Source: Enterovibrio norvegicus_B (lineage in GTDB: Bacteria; Pseudomonadota; Gammaproteobacteria; Enterobacterales; Vibrionaceae). From it: DNA of 64,000 nt. The DNA is taken from contig NZ_MDAG01000013.1 in assembly GCF_002876705.1 (NCBI RefSeq), positions 186,001 to 250,000 of the forward strand, given 5' to 3'. Of the stretch, positions 52,171 through 61,732 are shown in pieces. A program made the translations under genes and the position numbers. Numbering within the stretch: the stretch's first letter is position 1; each line of letters opens with the position of its first letter. The notes beneath the pieces are model-generated. The model made no database searches. It was not told where the DNA came from and worked only from the letters and a program-made list of their open reading frames with translations.

Positions 52171-53538
52171 ATGACCTTCATTTCAAAACGATCATTGTTA
52201 ACCGTGGGAACAATCGCGAGTACCTTGCTAGCAACTTCTCTTTATTCACATGTTTCTCATGCTAGCCAAGACGCATTTCAACCGCTTCCCGGAGAAAGAA
52301 ACTGCCTATTCCGATATGGCCCCGTTTCTGCGGATCCCTACATCAATGTGGCTTATCCCGATGCTGCAGTGAAATACTGGGGCTCTGCCTTCACAATTCC
52401 AGAGGGTGCGACCTTGCACCTTGAAGGGGAATTTCCTTACTCGCGTTATATGTCACTCATTAGTTACGACGAATATGGACGGCCAAGACAGTCACTTGCA
52501 GATTATTTGATTGAACCCGAACCAGGTGCCGTCAACCCCTATAGACCTGGCGAAAAACGTAACAGCGACCAACGCCGCTATCGCATTGAGCTGATCAGTG
52601 AAAAGCCCAGCGAAGATGATACCAAGGCAATCGTACGTGAGGGACAAACCCGAAATACATTGCATGCCCCGCTCTCACCTCAACATCAGCAAGTCTTGAT
52701 CTATCGTATCTACGCACAGGATGCAGACAGTGGTGAAACCGCAGGTGTTGCTCTTCCCGTACCCGTGGTGACCACCAAAGGAGGAAAAACCCTAAAAGGC
52801 GAAGCTGCGTGTGACTACATTCAATCAAGCCAACAACTTCAGGCAAAGCTCAGCGCATTGGGTGTGGATGTATCGGTTTACCGCAAACTGATCTCTCAAG
52901 AAGATAAGCCAGATACTCACCCTGCGACATCGCCTTCTACTTGGCACATACAACTCGATCGTGAAAGTTTACTAGGGATATACAACGGCAAGGTGAATGG
53001 CAATGCCAGACGCAGTGAAGGTGGCTTCTACCCCAATCTTGATAACAACTATATCCGCACGGTGATCAACAGAAAGCTAGGCCCTGTGTATATGATGCGA
53101 GGAAAGGCACCCACGACACCCACAACCTTCAACGGCGACACTGTCATGGGAAGCGGTCAGCTCCGCTATTGGTCGGTGTGCTCAAACAAAGGCCTTGCCG
53201 TCACTGAAGTCAACGACTGCATCTACGATGAGCATATCCCTGTTGATGAAAATGGGTATTACACCATTGCAGTTAGTCGCGCAGCCGACCGCCCTCGCAA
53301 TGCTTTCCCTGAATGCGGCATAGGTTGGATCCCTATGTCAGACGAGGGGGATGGTATTTTTGATACCGACTCATCCATCGTACAAATTCGCCATATGCTC
53401 GCCGATGACAACTTCCCTCAAGCCATCCAGAAAATTGAATATGACAAGGACATTGCCAGCACCATGGGCAAATATTTCCCTCGCACTTTTTATACCACCA
53501 CAAACAAGGTCGAACTCATGTTCCCCTGCCCCCAATAG
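52171..53538 (+). CDS. Secreted protein of unknown function
   Basis: I do not recognise the family with certainty. The 455-residue protein has a signal peptide (about 1-31, ending SHAS). The mature part has an N-terminal domain with NVAYPDAAVKYWGSAF and SRYMSLISYDEYGRP, and a second domain with MRGKAPTTPTTF, GSGQLRYWSVCSN and FPECGIGWIPM. Several conserved Cys suggest disulfides, consistent with a periplasmic or extracellular location. Ribosome binding site CAGGAGATAATCG. It is divergent from a Crp/Fnr-type regulator. Confidence 0.8.
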   Translation: MTFISKRSLLTVGTIASTLLATSLYSHVSHASQDAFQPLPGERNCLFRYGPVSADPYINVAYPDAAVKYWGSAFTIPEGATLHLEGEFPYSRYMSLISYDEYGRPRQSLADYLIEPEPGAVNPYRPGEKRNSDQRRYRIELISEKPSEDDTKAIVREGQTRNTLHAPLSPQHQQVLIYRIYAQDADSGETAGVALPVPVVTTKGGKTLKGEAACDYIQSSQQLQAKLSALGVDVSVYRKLISQEDKPDTHPATSPSTWHIQLDRESLLGIYNGKVNGNARRSEGGFYPNLDNNYIRTVINRKLGPVYMMRGKAPTTPTTFNGDTVMGSGQLRYWSVCSNKGLAVTEVNDCIYDEHIPVDENGYYTIAVSRAADRPRNAFPECGIGWIPMSDEGDGIFDTDSSIVQIRHMLADDNFPQAIQKIEYDKDIASTMGKYFPRTFYTTTNKVELMFPCPQ

Positions 53539-53660
53539 AAACCACCGCATACGTTTCTTTTCCTAAAAATGGACCCAAACAGCTCTCTTCATCACTGCGT
53601 TTCGATTGTTGATGAAAACTCGAAACGCGGGAGGAGACGCAAAGTAAGAAGGATTTTAGA

Positions 53661-54326
53661 ATGAACATGACACCCATCGTGCTGCTGTTTCTACTGATGG
53701 CACCCATTGCACAAGCCACGGATGATTCAAAATACACGGGAGATAAAGATGACCCAACATCGGTAACATCATTTGCCGGAATGCGGGCTGGCACAAATGG
53801 CTATGGCGCGATATTTCAGCTTGGTATAAAGCCGGAGGGCAGCGCTTTTGCGCACAATAGTTTCCTTCAGCTAAAAGATGACTTCGAGACGGTTCGCCTG
53901 CGTCATTTTTCGCTTTATAAAGGCACCGGAACGGGCGTGTTTATTGATGCTGAACACAACAACAGCGGGCTTTTTGATAGAAACCGCGCATCTGCGGGTT
54001 TCATTCAGATAATCCCCGTGAATGACCAGCTCCGTATTAACCCTGCCATTTTATACGGCAAAACGTGGACAACAGATGAGAAAGTGAAACGGTTCGGCCT
54101 TCCCGATACGGATATCGCTACACTCTATACCTTCGTTCGCTGGCAAATTGCAGATGATTGGTTCCTCAACTTGGTGCCTCAGTACACCTACAGCACCAAC
54201 GGTAAAAAAATACGAGCATTTGAAATGGTCACGCAACTCGGCCACAACATCAATAATGAAACGAGCATTGCTATCAATGCAGATGAAGACGATGACTTCT
54301 GGCTCACCATCAAACACTCTCTCTGA
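53661..54326 (+). CDS. Small outer-membrane beta-barrel protein
   Basis: A 221-residue protein with a signal peptide (about 1-19, ending AQAT). The mature part alternates polar and hydrophobic residues in strands such as GYGAIFQLGIKP, VRLRHFSLYKG and DDWFLNLVPQYTYS and ends in a strand closed by a C-terminal Leu, typical of small barrels. Function unknown. It lies 122 nt after the secreted-protein gene on the same strand and may be co-transcribed. Confidence 0.72.
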   Translation: MNMTPIVLLFLLMAPIAQATDDSKYTGDKDDPTSVTSFAGMRAGTNGYGAIFQLGIKPEGSAFAHNSFLQLKDDFETVRLRHFSLYKGTGTGVFIDAEHNNSGLFDRNRASAGFIQIIPVNDQLRINPAILYGKTWTTDEKVKRFGLPDTDIATLYTFVRWQIADDWFLNLVPQYTYSTNGKKIRAFEMVTQLGHNINNETSIAINADEDDDFWLTIKHSL

Positions 54327-54345
54327 TCTGGATATACCGACGTAA

Positions 54346-54373
54346 AAAAACCGTCTCAAATGAGACGGTTTTT
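54346..54373. terminator. Bidirectional terminator between barrel genes
   Basis: AAAAACCGTCTCA (54346-54358) and TGAGACGGTTTTT (54361-54373) form a 13-bp stem with A and T tracts on either side. Confidence 0.9.
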
Positions 54374-54390
54374 ATGTAGGTATTCGTCAT

Positions 54391-54945
54391 TTAGAAACGA
54401 TATTTCGCACCAATCAGCATAGCGTCAAGATCTACATCAAGGCCTTCGTATCCAATACTGGTTTTCATAAAACTCGCGTTAATATTGAATCGTTCCGTAA
54501 TATCGTAACCCGCTTCTAAGCCATAGCTAAAAGAAACCTCACTTTCAGAAGCCTCCACACCATTAACTTCTAGGTCAGTGTTATAAGAACCTAAACCCAG
54601 TGACGCTGCTAATGAAAAACCCGAATCACCAAAGTAGTATGTTGGTTTTATATTAAAAATGAACGCCGCTGTACTCGAATCGGCACCATTTGCTTTTTCA
54701 GAACCAAAATTATGTAAAACAGCCTCAAATCCGATATCTACATTATCGTTAATTTCTTTTAAGTAACCAATTGTCAAACCGGCACCAGTCGCGCCATCAA
54801 AATTAAGTGTGTCTGAAAATCCATCGAGCTTGTATTCATAGTCAGTCTTAGAGACATTAACACCAATATAAACATCGTTATTTTCTGCACAAACAGACGA
54901 TGCAAACATACTCGCTACAATAAGCATTCCAATTTTCTTAGCCAT
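54391..54945 (-). CDS. OmpA-like/OmpW-sized outer-membrane barrel protein
   Basis: A 184-residue protein with a signal peptide (MAKKIGMLIVASMFASSVCA) and eight-strand-like alternation (YIGVNVSKTDYEYKL, GLTIGYLKEINDNVDIGFE, SYGLEAGYDITERFNINASF), ending LIGAKYRF with the C-terminal Phe that targets barrels to the outer membrane. No OmpA peptidoglycan domain. Function unknown. Confidence 0.82.
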   Translation of the reverse strand: MAKKIGMLIVASMFASSVCAENNDVYIGVNVSKTDYEYKLDGFSDTLNFDGATGAGLTIGYLKEINDNVDIGFEAVLHNFGSEKANGADSSTAAFIFNIKPTYYFGDSGFSLAASLGLGSYNTDLEVNGVEASESEVSFSYGLEAGYDITERFNINASFMKTSIGYEGLDVDLDAMLIGAKYRF

Positions 54946-55091
54946 ACCAAAGTCCTTTTTTATATTGATTTATTTAGTTATTACGTAGCCACTTCTCAGC
55001 TACTTGGCCAAGTCTAAATCAAGTCAACTTAACACCTTTGAAACAAAAGTGAGATCCAAAGAAAGCGCTTTCATACAGGTCACAAAAATTG

Positions 55092-55119
55092 AAAAGTCGA
55101 GCGTATAAACTCGACTTTT
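55092..55119 (-). terminator. Terminator of the glycopeptide operon
   Basis: AAAAGTCGAG and CTCGACTTTT form a stem around 8 nt, 30 nt after the stop codon of the asparaginase gene on the minus strand. Confidence 0.85.
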
Positions 55120-55148
55120 AGATAGCGTTTTTGTTGAGTCGCGAATAA

Positions 55149-56075
55149 CTATTTCGTCATAATCACTTCCGCTTGGCGCTCTTCAGGTTTGTCCATGCCG
55201 GTTTCCCAGAACCAGTACGTGATGTTACCTGGGCAGTTTAGGCTCACCACTTTGTGGTTGTTAAAACGGTCGATTGCGTGGATGGTCACGCCTTCGGTGT
55301 AGCCGTCTTTGAGATAATCCAAGTCTTTAATGGCTTCATAAACTGCGTCATCAAGGCTCATGCCCATTTTCATGTAAAGCACGACAGCGTGAGAAGTTGA
55401 ACAACGGATCGCCATTTCCCCTGTGTGTGTACAGGCACACGCTCCGTAGCGGCTATCCGCGTAGGAGCCTGCGCCAATGATTGGGCTATCGCCTAAACGG
55501 CCTGGGTATTTCCATGCCCAACCGGATGTAGAGGTAGCAACACTGATTTTCTTGTTGATATCGCTGCTCAAAAATACCGTTGTATCACGCACGCGCTCTG
55601 GATCGGTCGCGTTGTTTGATAACGGCGCTAACGGCACGTTCGGGAAGGCAGCTTGTTCTTCTGGGGTCATCGCTTGTTCAAGCTTTTCCCACCAAACTTG
55701 CTTGGAATCTTCAATCAGGTTGTCACCCGCGACGGCACCAATTTCTTTGGCAAAAATTGCAGCGCCTTCACCGACAAGGATCTCATGGTTGAGGTCTGTC
55801 ATAACACGGTGTGCAACGTCCACTGGGTGCATGTAACCTTTTAGTGCGCCAACAGCCCCCGTACGTAGGCTGTCACCATCCATGACAGAGCCATCGAGCT
55901 CCATTTCACCCAACACATTTGGCCAACCGCCGTAACCCACTGTACGCACACGCGGGTCTAACTCGACCAATTTAATGCCTTCAATCAACGAGGTTAAGCC
56001 GTCTTCACCCTCTTGTAGTCGGCGCGCCGACTCTTCAATACCCGGGTAAGCTTCTGAGTTTGCTAATAAGATCAT
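55149..56075 (-). CDS. N4-(beta-N-acetylglucosaminyl)-L-asparaginase (Ntn hydrolase)
   Basis: A 308-residue enzyme of the isoaspartyl peptidase/aspartylglucosaminidase family. It starts MILLANSEAYPGIEESARRL. The autocleavage site is RVRDTTVFLS, making Thr165 the new N-terminal nucleophile. SVATSTSGWAWKYPGRLGDSPIIGAGSYAD is the conserved substrate segment. It hydrolyses the bond between GlcNAc and Asn after the peptide has been removed. It has no signal peptide, so it acts in the cytoplasm on imported material. Last gene of a seven-gene minus-strand operon, 12 nt after the aminopeptidase. Confidence 0.88.
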   Translation of the reverse strand: MILLANSEAYPGIEESARRLQEGEDGLTSLIEGIKLVELDPRVRTVGYGGWPNVLGEMELDGSVMDGDSLRTGAVGALKGYMHPVDVAHRVMTDLNHEILVGEGAAIFAKEIGAVAGDNLIEDSKQVWWEKLEQAMTPEEQAAFPNVPLAPLSNNATDPERVRDTTVFLSSDINKKISVATSTSGWAWKYPGRLGDSPIIGAGSYADSRYGACACTHTGEMAIRCSTSHAVVLYMKMGMSLDDAVYEAIKDLDYLKDGYTEGVTIHAIDRFNNHKVVSLNCPGNITYWFWETGMDKPEERQAEVIMTK

Positions 56076-56087
56076 GGTGTTTCCTCG

Positions 56088-57479
56088 TTATTTATTCTTT
56101 TGTTCTGTAGAGACAAGGTGTTGGCAAAGTTCGGTTAACAGCAATGCGCCGTAACCTGACGCCGCTTTGCCATAAATTTTGCGGTGGTTCATGCCCAGTG
56201 ACATGGCGGCAGAATCAATGTGAATCCATTTTTGTACTGGCGAAACAAAGTGACGCAGGAACGTCGCTGCCACACATGCGCTGCCATCTGGCTCTTCACT
56301 GCCATGACGCAAATCGGCAAAATCACTCTTCAGTGATGCTTCAAACAAATCGTGGCCTGTTGGCATTGCCCAAAGTGGCTCAGAACATGCCAGACCCGCT
56401 TCTTGTGCGCTTGTCATTAAGCTTTCGTCATTACCCATCAAAGACGCATAGGCTTTGCCCAACGAAATGCCTGTCGCGCCTGTCAGGGTTGCAATGTCGA
56501 TCAAGTAATCTGGGTTGTAAGTTTGCTGTGCGTAGTGGAGCACATCCGCCAATACCATGCGGCCTTCGGCATCTGTGGTGATGATTTCAACGCTCTTACC
56601 CGACGCCATGGTGACAACATCACCCGGCTTCACCGCACTGCCTGACGGCATGTTTTCCACCAAACCACACAAGCCGATGACGCGTACTGGCACGTTCAGG
56701 TTTGCAATGGCATTCATTGCCCCTGTGACGGCTGCTGCGCCGCCCATGTCAACTTTCATGGTGCTCATGAAACGCGGTTGTTTGATGCTGATGCCGCCTG
56801 AATCGAAGGTCACGCCTTTGCCCACCAAGACGATCGTTTTCTCAGCGTGTTCTGGGTGGTAATCCATACACAACAGACGCGCTTCGCGGTCACTGCCTTG
56901 GGCGATGCCCATTAAGCCACCAAAGCCAAGATCCAACATGGCTTTGTCATCGAGGTACGACAATGCAATCTTGTCGATGGCTATCTCTTGCACCGCTTGA
57001 ACAAACGAAACGGGATAAATCACATTACCCGGCTTGTTCATCAACTCACGGGAGATCAACTGGCTCTTTGCAAGGATTTGGCCTTGTTCAAACGCAGACT
57101 TTAACGGTGCTTGATCACTGTTCAACTCAAACAGATTGATGACAGGTTGAAGTGTCAGGCTCTCAGTATGCTTGTAGTTGTAGGTCGACAGCGCCATGCC
57201 GAAAGAAATCCACTTAACCCATGTTTCAGTGGTAAACAATGAGGCGACTTCTGCATCCATGTGAAGTTGTAGGGTTTGCGCTTTCTTATAGGCCGATGCC
57301 AGCATGAAGCCGATGTCTTGTGCATCCGCCACGCTATAAGTGTTCTTGCTGATTTCGCCGTTAAAGCCTTCTACATCTTGGTTAAGCTCAAGTGATTTTC
57401 CCTCGCCCATTTTGATGTGAAGTGTTCTTACCGAGTCGCAGTTTTCTGCGTCAATGCGGGTAAATTCAATCTGTAGCAT
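56088..57479 (-). CDS. M17-family leucyl aminopeptidase
   Basis: A 463-residue cytosolic metallopeptidase. The catalytic domain shows VGKGVTFDSGGISIKQ, KVDMGGAAAVTGAM and NTDAEGRMVLADVL-type signature TTDAEGRMVLADVL, which together hold the two metal ions. It trims N-terminal residues from peptides. Placed between the transporter ATPase and the asparaginase, it would remove amino acids flanking glycosylated Asn (inference). The N-terminal ~170 residues are poorly conserved, as usual. Confidence 0.92.
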   Translation of the reverse strand: MLQIEFTRIDAENCDSVRTLHIKMGEGKSLELNQDVEGFNGEISKNTYSVADAQDIGFMLASAYKKAQTLQLHMDAEVASLFTTETWVKWISFGMALSTYNYKHTESLTLQPVINLFELNSDQAPLKSAFEQGQILAKSQLISRELMNKPGNVIYPVSFVQAVQEIAIDKIALSYLDDKAMLDLGFGGLMGIAQGSDREARLLCMDYHPEHAEKTIVLVGKGVTFDSGGISIKQPRFMSTMKVDMGGAAAVTGAMNAIANLNVPVRVIGLCGLVENMPSGSAVKPGDVVTMASGKSVEIITTDAEGRMVLADVLHYAQQTYNPDYLIDIATLTGATGISLGKAYASLMGNDESLMTSAQEAGLACSEPLWAMPTGHDLFEASLKSDFADLRHGSEEPDGSACVAATFLRHFVSPVQKWIHIDSAAMSLGMNHRKIYGKAASGYGALLLTELCQHLVSTEQKNK

Positions 57480-57568
57480 CGTTGTCCTTTTCTCCTCATC
57501 TCGTGATGAGTGTTTGCTTTGATAGATATTCTGGTTTTATTGTTCACGCACACATGTCGCGAGTGGCG

Positions 57569-58564
57569 TTATTTCTCGTAGAGATAACAACGCACGAAGT
57601 GGTTCTCAGACAGTTGCGTCACAGCAGGCAATTGTTCACGGCACTTTGGTGTTGCATGCGTGCAGCGACCCGCGAACGGGCAACCCACACTGTCTGGCGT
57701 CCACAATGGGATTTCGCCACGGTTGCCCTTCAGCTTCTCGTGAATCGATTTGCGTGGGTCAGGCACTGCTGAGACCAAAAGCTGTGTATATGGGTGTTGC
57801 GGGTCATGAATAATTTCTTCCACATCCCCCCATTCCACCATGTGCCCGACATACATCACGGCGATGTCTTCGGCGATGTATCGCGCAGTGGCGATATCAT
57901 GAGTGATGTACAGCAGCGCCATTTCACGCTCGAACTTCATCTCTTCCATCAAGTTGAGAACGCCCGCGCGGATAGACACATCCAACATGGAGGTTGGCTC
58001 ATCCGCCAGTACTACTTCAGCACCCACAGCAATGTTTCGCGCTAAGTTCACACGCTGGCGCTGTCCGCCAGAAAGCTGATGGGGGAATTTCGCTGCGGTT
58101 TCTTTTGCTGGCGTAAGACCAACTTGCTCGAGCAGGTGGTAAACCATCTCTTCGAGTTCTTTTTTGTTATTCGATGTCACTTTGTTGTGAATGATCAACG
58201 GACGCGCAATGTGGTGAAATATCGTATGGGTTGGGTTTAACGAACCGAACGGGTCTTGCCATACCATTTGCACGCCTTGACGGTATTTCATCAAGTCATC
58301 GCCTTTGGTGATGGTTTGAATATCTCGACCGTAGTATTCAATGCTGCCGCCCGATGGCGGATACATCTTGGCGATCATTTTAGCGGTGGTCGACTTCCCA
58401 GAACCTGATTCACCCACCACAGCGAGGCCGCGGCTTTTATACATTTTGAATGACACATCGTTGATGGCACGCATCTTCGATTTCTTCAAAGAATTACTGT
58501 TGACGGCAAAGTCTTTAATCAGGTTTTTGCCTTCAACGATCGGTGTTCCTAGTGGCTTACTCAT
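57569..58564 (-). CDS. Peptide-type ABC transporter ATPase (OppF/DppF-like)
   Basis: A 331-residue ATPase. Walker A GESGSGKSTTAKM, the Q-loop VWQDPFGSLNP, signature LSGGQRQRVNLARN, Walker B VVLADEPTSMLD and the C-terminal oligopeptide-transporter extension (QLLVSAVPDP, GCPFAGRCTHATPKC) are all present. It pairs with the ATPase encoded upstream. Start at 58564 after TAGGAG; an in-frame ATG at 58582 is rejected. Confidence 0.93.
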   Translation of the reverse strand: MSKPLGTPIVEGKNLIKDFAVNSNSLKKSKMRAINDVSFKMYKSRGLAVVGESGSGKSTTAKMIAKMYPPSGGSIEYYGRDIQTITKGDDLMKYRQGVQMVWQDPFGSLNPTHTIFHHIARPLIIHNKVTSNNKKELEEMVYHLLEQVGLTPAKETAAKFPHQLSGGQRQRVNLARNIAVGAEVVLADEPTSMLDVSIRAGVLNLMEEMKFEREMALLYITHDIATARYIAEDIAVMYVGHMVEWGDVEEIIHDPQHPYTQLLVSAVPDPRKSIHEKLKGNRGEIPLWTPDSVGCPFAGRCTHATPKCREQLPAVTQLSENHFVRCYLYEK

Positions 58565-58576
58565 AACATCTCCTAC

Positions 58577-58602
58577 ATACACCCTGAACCATCAGGGTGT
58601 AT
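58577..58602 (-). promoter_or_regulatory. Intercistronic hairpin before the second ATPase gene
   Basis: ATACACCCTGA and TCAGGGTGTAT form an 11-bp stem around ACCA, immediately upstream of the ribosome binding site of the OppF-like gene. It may tune its translation or protect the upstream mRNA. Confidence 0.6.
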
Positions 58603-58617
58603 GGTATTAATCACGTC

Positions 58618-59592
58618 TTAACCTAGCTTTTGCGTAAATAGGTGGCAGTTAGATAGGCGACCCGGTTGAATCTCGCTCAGCGTGGTTGACTGGCTAAAGC
58701 ACGATGGCTGCGTTTTGCTACAGCGCGCTTGGAAGCGACAACCCTGCGGGATTTCAAGCAAGTTGAGCGGGTTCCCAGGGATCCCAGTCAATCGTGTTTT
58801 CGGGCCCGTGAGTGGTGGAAATGAGCTCCCCAACCCTTCGGTATAAGGATGGAACGGGTTTTCGAGGATTTGCTTAGATGGCGCAACTTCAATCAGCTCA
58901 CCGGAGTACATGATGCCAATGCGATCAGAGAACTCGACCATCAATGAAATGTCATGGGTGATGAACAGAATTGAGAAACCAAACTCTTCTTTTAGTGCGT
59001 AGATCTTTTGCAGGATTTCGCGTTGAACCACCACATCCAGCGCGGTAGTTGGCTCATCCATGATGATCATTTTCGGATTCAGTGCGAGCGCGATGGCGAT
59101 CACTAGACGCTGACGCATGCCACCTGAAAACTGATGCGGAAAATCACGCAAGCGACTTGGGTGAATATCCACGATTTCTAGCAGTCCTTCGGCACGACGA
59201 ACCGCTTGCTCACGCGTGAAGTTGGTGTGACGCATGATCACGTCACAGAACTGTTCTTCCATCGTAAGCACTGGATTCAGGGCGTTCATCGCACTCTGAA
59301 ACACCATGGATATTTCGCTCCAACGGAAGTGCGACATCTGACTGTCAGACTTCTTAAAGATGTCTCCATGACCGTCAAAGATGACTTCACCGCCAGAGAT
59401 AAATGCAGGTGGTTTGTGCAAACGCATCAGCGAGAATGCAACGGTCGACTTCCCACAGCCAGACTCGCCTGCAAGACCGAACACTTCGCCTTTACCAATG
59501 TCAAAACTGACATTGTTTACCGCACGTACATCGCCTGCATCCGTGATGTAATCAACACACAGATTACGAATGGAAATTTGAGGGTTTGTCAT
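58618..59592 (-). CDS. Peptide-type ABC transporter ATPase (OppD/DppD-like)
   Basis: A 324-residue ATPase with Walker A GESGCGKSTVAFSL, Q-loop VFQSAMNALNP, signature FSGGMRQRLVIAIAL, Walker B MIIMDEPTTALD and the family C-terminal Cys motif (GCRFQARCSKTQPSC). Its start overlaps the stop of the permease gene in TAATG. Confidence 0.94.
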   Translation of the reverse strand: MTNPQISIRNLCVDYITDAGDVRAVNNVSFDIGKGEVFGLAGESGCGKSTVAFSLMRLHKPPAFISGGEVIFDGHGDIFKKSDSQMSHFRWSEISMVFQSAMNALNPVLTMEEQFCDVIMRHTNFTREQAVRRAEGLLEIVDIHPSRLRDFPHQFSGGMRQRLVIAIALALNPKMIIMDEPTTALDVVVQREILQKIYALKEEFGFSILFITHDISLMVEFSDRIGIMYSGELIEVAPSKQILENPFHPYTEGLGSSFPPLTGPKTRLTGIPGNPLNLLEIPQGCRFQARCSKTQPSCFSQSTTLSEIQPGRLSNCHLFTQKLG

Positions 59593-60620
59593 TATTTCGC
59601 CCCCTCTTCAAGTACGTGTTGAGGTGCTGCTTCTCCTTGAGCGGCAGCACTTTTCGCCATTTTGTTGCGCGCAGTCCAGCGGCGCATACCCTTGTGAGAG
59701 CGCAATTGCGGGTTCGCGATTTCATCCACGGCGAAGTTAAGCAGTGACAAGCCAATCGCAATAAAGGTCAGAGCCAAACACGGAGGAAGAATTTCCCACC
59801 ACGCGCCAACCAACATCGACGAAGACGTCTGAACGTTGTATAGCATTACGCCCCAACTGATCGAGTTTGGATCGCCCAAACCAAGGAAGGACAAACTGGC
59901 CTCCGTCATGATGGCCAACATCACACAACCGATGAAGCTTGCGCCTAGAATCGACATCAAGTTTGGTAGGATTTCGACCGCAATAATACGGAACGGCGAT
60001 TCACCCAATACCTCAGCTGCACGCACAAACTCTTTTTCACGCACAGACAAGGTTTGCGCTCGCACGACCCTCGCCCCCCATGCCCATGATGTTATCGCAA
60101 TCACAATGGCGATCGTCATTGGCCCTGCCTGACCAATAAATGCCGCGATAATGAAGAGCAACGGAAGCTGCGGCACCACCAGCATGATGTTCATGGCCGC
60201 TGACAAATAGTCATCCACTTTGCCACCGAAGTATCCCGCAGAAACACCAATCGCTGTCGCCAAGAAACAAACCATAAGACCGGCACCTAGGCCGACTGAA
60301 ATGGAAGTGCGTGCGCCATAAACAAGCTGAGACCAAATATCACGACCCATACGCGATGTGCCTAAAACGTGTTCCGCTTTTTCTGACATCATCAATGTTC
60401 GTTTGTTGGTCGCAAGCGTGGTCGCAATCCAACCATCTGGGTTGTTTTGCGCTGCTTTCACAACAAACGCAGGGTACTCGTGCGGATTGCCCGTTCCCTT
60501 CTCAGGGTCATGCGTTGTGATTTGAGGAGCAAAAATTGCAGCCAACACAAAAAGGGCAAGAATACACAATCCAGCCAATGATTTGAGGTTGCCTGCAAGC
60601 AGTTTAAATAACCCCTTCAT
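59592..60620 (-). CDS. Peptide-type ABC permease (OppC/DppC-like)
   Basis: A 342-residue inner-membrane permease with six hydrophobic segments and the coupling-loop motif EVLGESPFRIIAVEILPN (EAA loop). A long periplasmic loop follows the first helix (FAPQITTHDPEKG), as in OppC. The tail after the last helix is rich in Ala and Lys. It follows the other permease by 2 nt. Confidence 0.93.
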   Translation of the reverse strand: MKGLFKLLAGNLKSLAGLCILALFVLAAIFAPQITTHDPEKGTGNPHEYPAFVVKAAQNNPDGWIATTLATNKRTLMMSEKAEHVLGTSRMGRDIWSQLVYGARTSISVGLGAGLMVCFLATAIGVSAGYFGGKVDDYLSAAMNIMLVVPQLPLLFIIAAFIGQAGPMTIAIVIAITSWAWGARVVRAQTLSVREKEFVRAAEVLGESPFRIIAVEILPNLMSILGASFIGCVMLAIMTEASLSFLGLGDPNSISWGVMLYNVQTSSSMLVGAWWEILPPCLALTFIAIGLSLLNFAVDEIANPQLRSHKGMRRWTARNKMAKSAAAQGEAAPQHVLEEGAK

Positions 60621-60622
60621 AA

Positions 60623-61609
60623 TTATTTTTCTCCCTTACGAAGGCGAGGGTCGAGCACCACGATCAGAAGGTCGGCCATAAAGTTAAAGAACAGCATGAA
60701 CATGGTCATAAGAAGCAGCTGACCTTGCAGTACTTGGTAGTCACGTGCGTGGATAGCGTTAAGCAACACTGTGCCTAAGCCCGGGTAGTTAAAAATCATT
60801 TCAACGATGAGCTGGCCGCTGATAGCCGTGCCGAGCGCCATAGAAAGTGCCGTAACACTTGGCAGCATGGAATTACGCGCTGCGTAGTTAAAGATAACGC
60901 GGTTTTCGCTCAACCCTTTTGCGCGTGCCATGGTGATGAAGTCTTCGTTCAGCAGGTTAATCATGTTGTTACGCATGCTGATCAAGAAGCCACCAATTTG
61001 GCTGACGGTCGCACAGGCTAACGGCAATGCTGCGTGATATGCGACGTCTTTATAGAACGCCCAGCTACCCCAATCTGGCAACGTACCTGACGTATATGCA
61101 TTGCCTGATGGGAACCACTCCAAACCAATCGCAAAGGTATAAAGCACCAGCATGGCGACAACCACGGAGGGAACAGCTTGCACGACCAGCATACTTGGAG
61201 AGATAAATGCATCGTAATAGCTACCACGACGCCACGCGGCAAAGATACCCAGTACTGAACCAATACAGAAAGAGAGAATAACGGCGGTGCCCGTTAGAAA
61301 TAACGACCAACCAACCGCGCCACCCAACAATTCATTAACAGACAGCGGGTAGAACTTAATTGAAATACCCCAGTTACCAGTGAATATATTGGCGAGATAC
61401 GTAAAGTATTGTTGATATAAAGGCGCATCAACAAAACCTAACAGTTTTTGCATCGCAGCAATACGCTCAGGACTCACATGAGCCATTGCGTTTGCAAACA
61501 TCATGGTGACAGGATCACCTGGCATTGCACGAGGCAATATAAAATTCAATGTTGCTGCAAATAACAAGGCGACAAAATAAAAAGATAAGCGCCGCATGAA
61601 GAAACCCAT
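60623..61609 (-). CDS. Peptide-type ABC permease (OppB/DppB-like)
   Basis: A 328-residue permease. The N-terminal RRLSFYFVALLFAATLNFILPRAMPGDP is the OppB signature, and TMARAKGLSENRVIFNYAARN is the EAA loop. Six membrane segments. It lies 123 nt after the binding-protein gene, with a terminator-like hairpin between them, so it is probably made at a lower level than the binding protein. Confidence 0.93.
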   Translation of the reverse strand: MGFFMRRLSFYFVALLFAATLNFILPRAMPGDPVTMMFANAMAHVSPERIAAMQKLLGFVDAPLYQQYFTYLANIFTGNWGISIKFYPLSVNELLGGAVGWSLFLTGTAVILSFCIGSVLGIFAAWRRGSYYDAFISPSMLVVQAVPSVVVAMLVLYTFAIGLEWFPSGNAYTSGTLPDWGSWAFYKDVAYHAALPLACATVSQIGGFLISMRNNMINLLNEDFITMARAKGLSENRVIFNYAARNSMLPSVTALSMALGTAISGQLIVEMIFNYPGLGTVLLNAIHARDYQVLQGQLLLMTMFMLFFNFMADLLIVVLDPRLRKGEK

Positions 61610-61694
61610 AGTTCCGCCCTACTTAAACACTAATAAAATAATTCTTTAAATAAATGTTAAACCCAGAAATGGATTAGATTATTCAGAAAAAAGG

Positions 61695-61723
61695 AAAAAG
61701 CGGCCAATACAGGGATTGGCCGC
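61695..61723 (-). terminator. Partial terminator after the binding-protein gene
   Basis: Read on the minus strand, GCGGCCAAT pairs with ATTGGCCGC around 6 nt and is followed by TTTTT. Such a hairpin lets the binding protein outnumber the membrane components. Confidence 0.78.
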
Positions 61724-61732
61724 AGGGTATAT

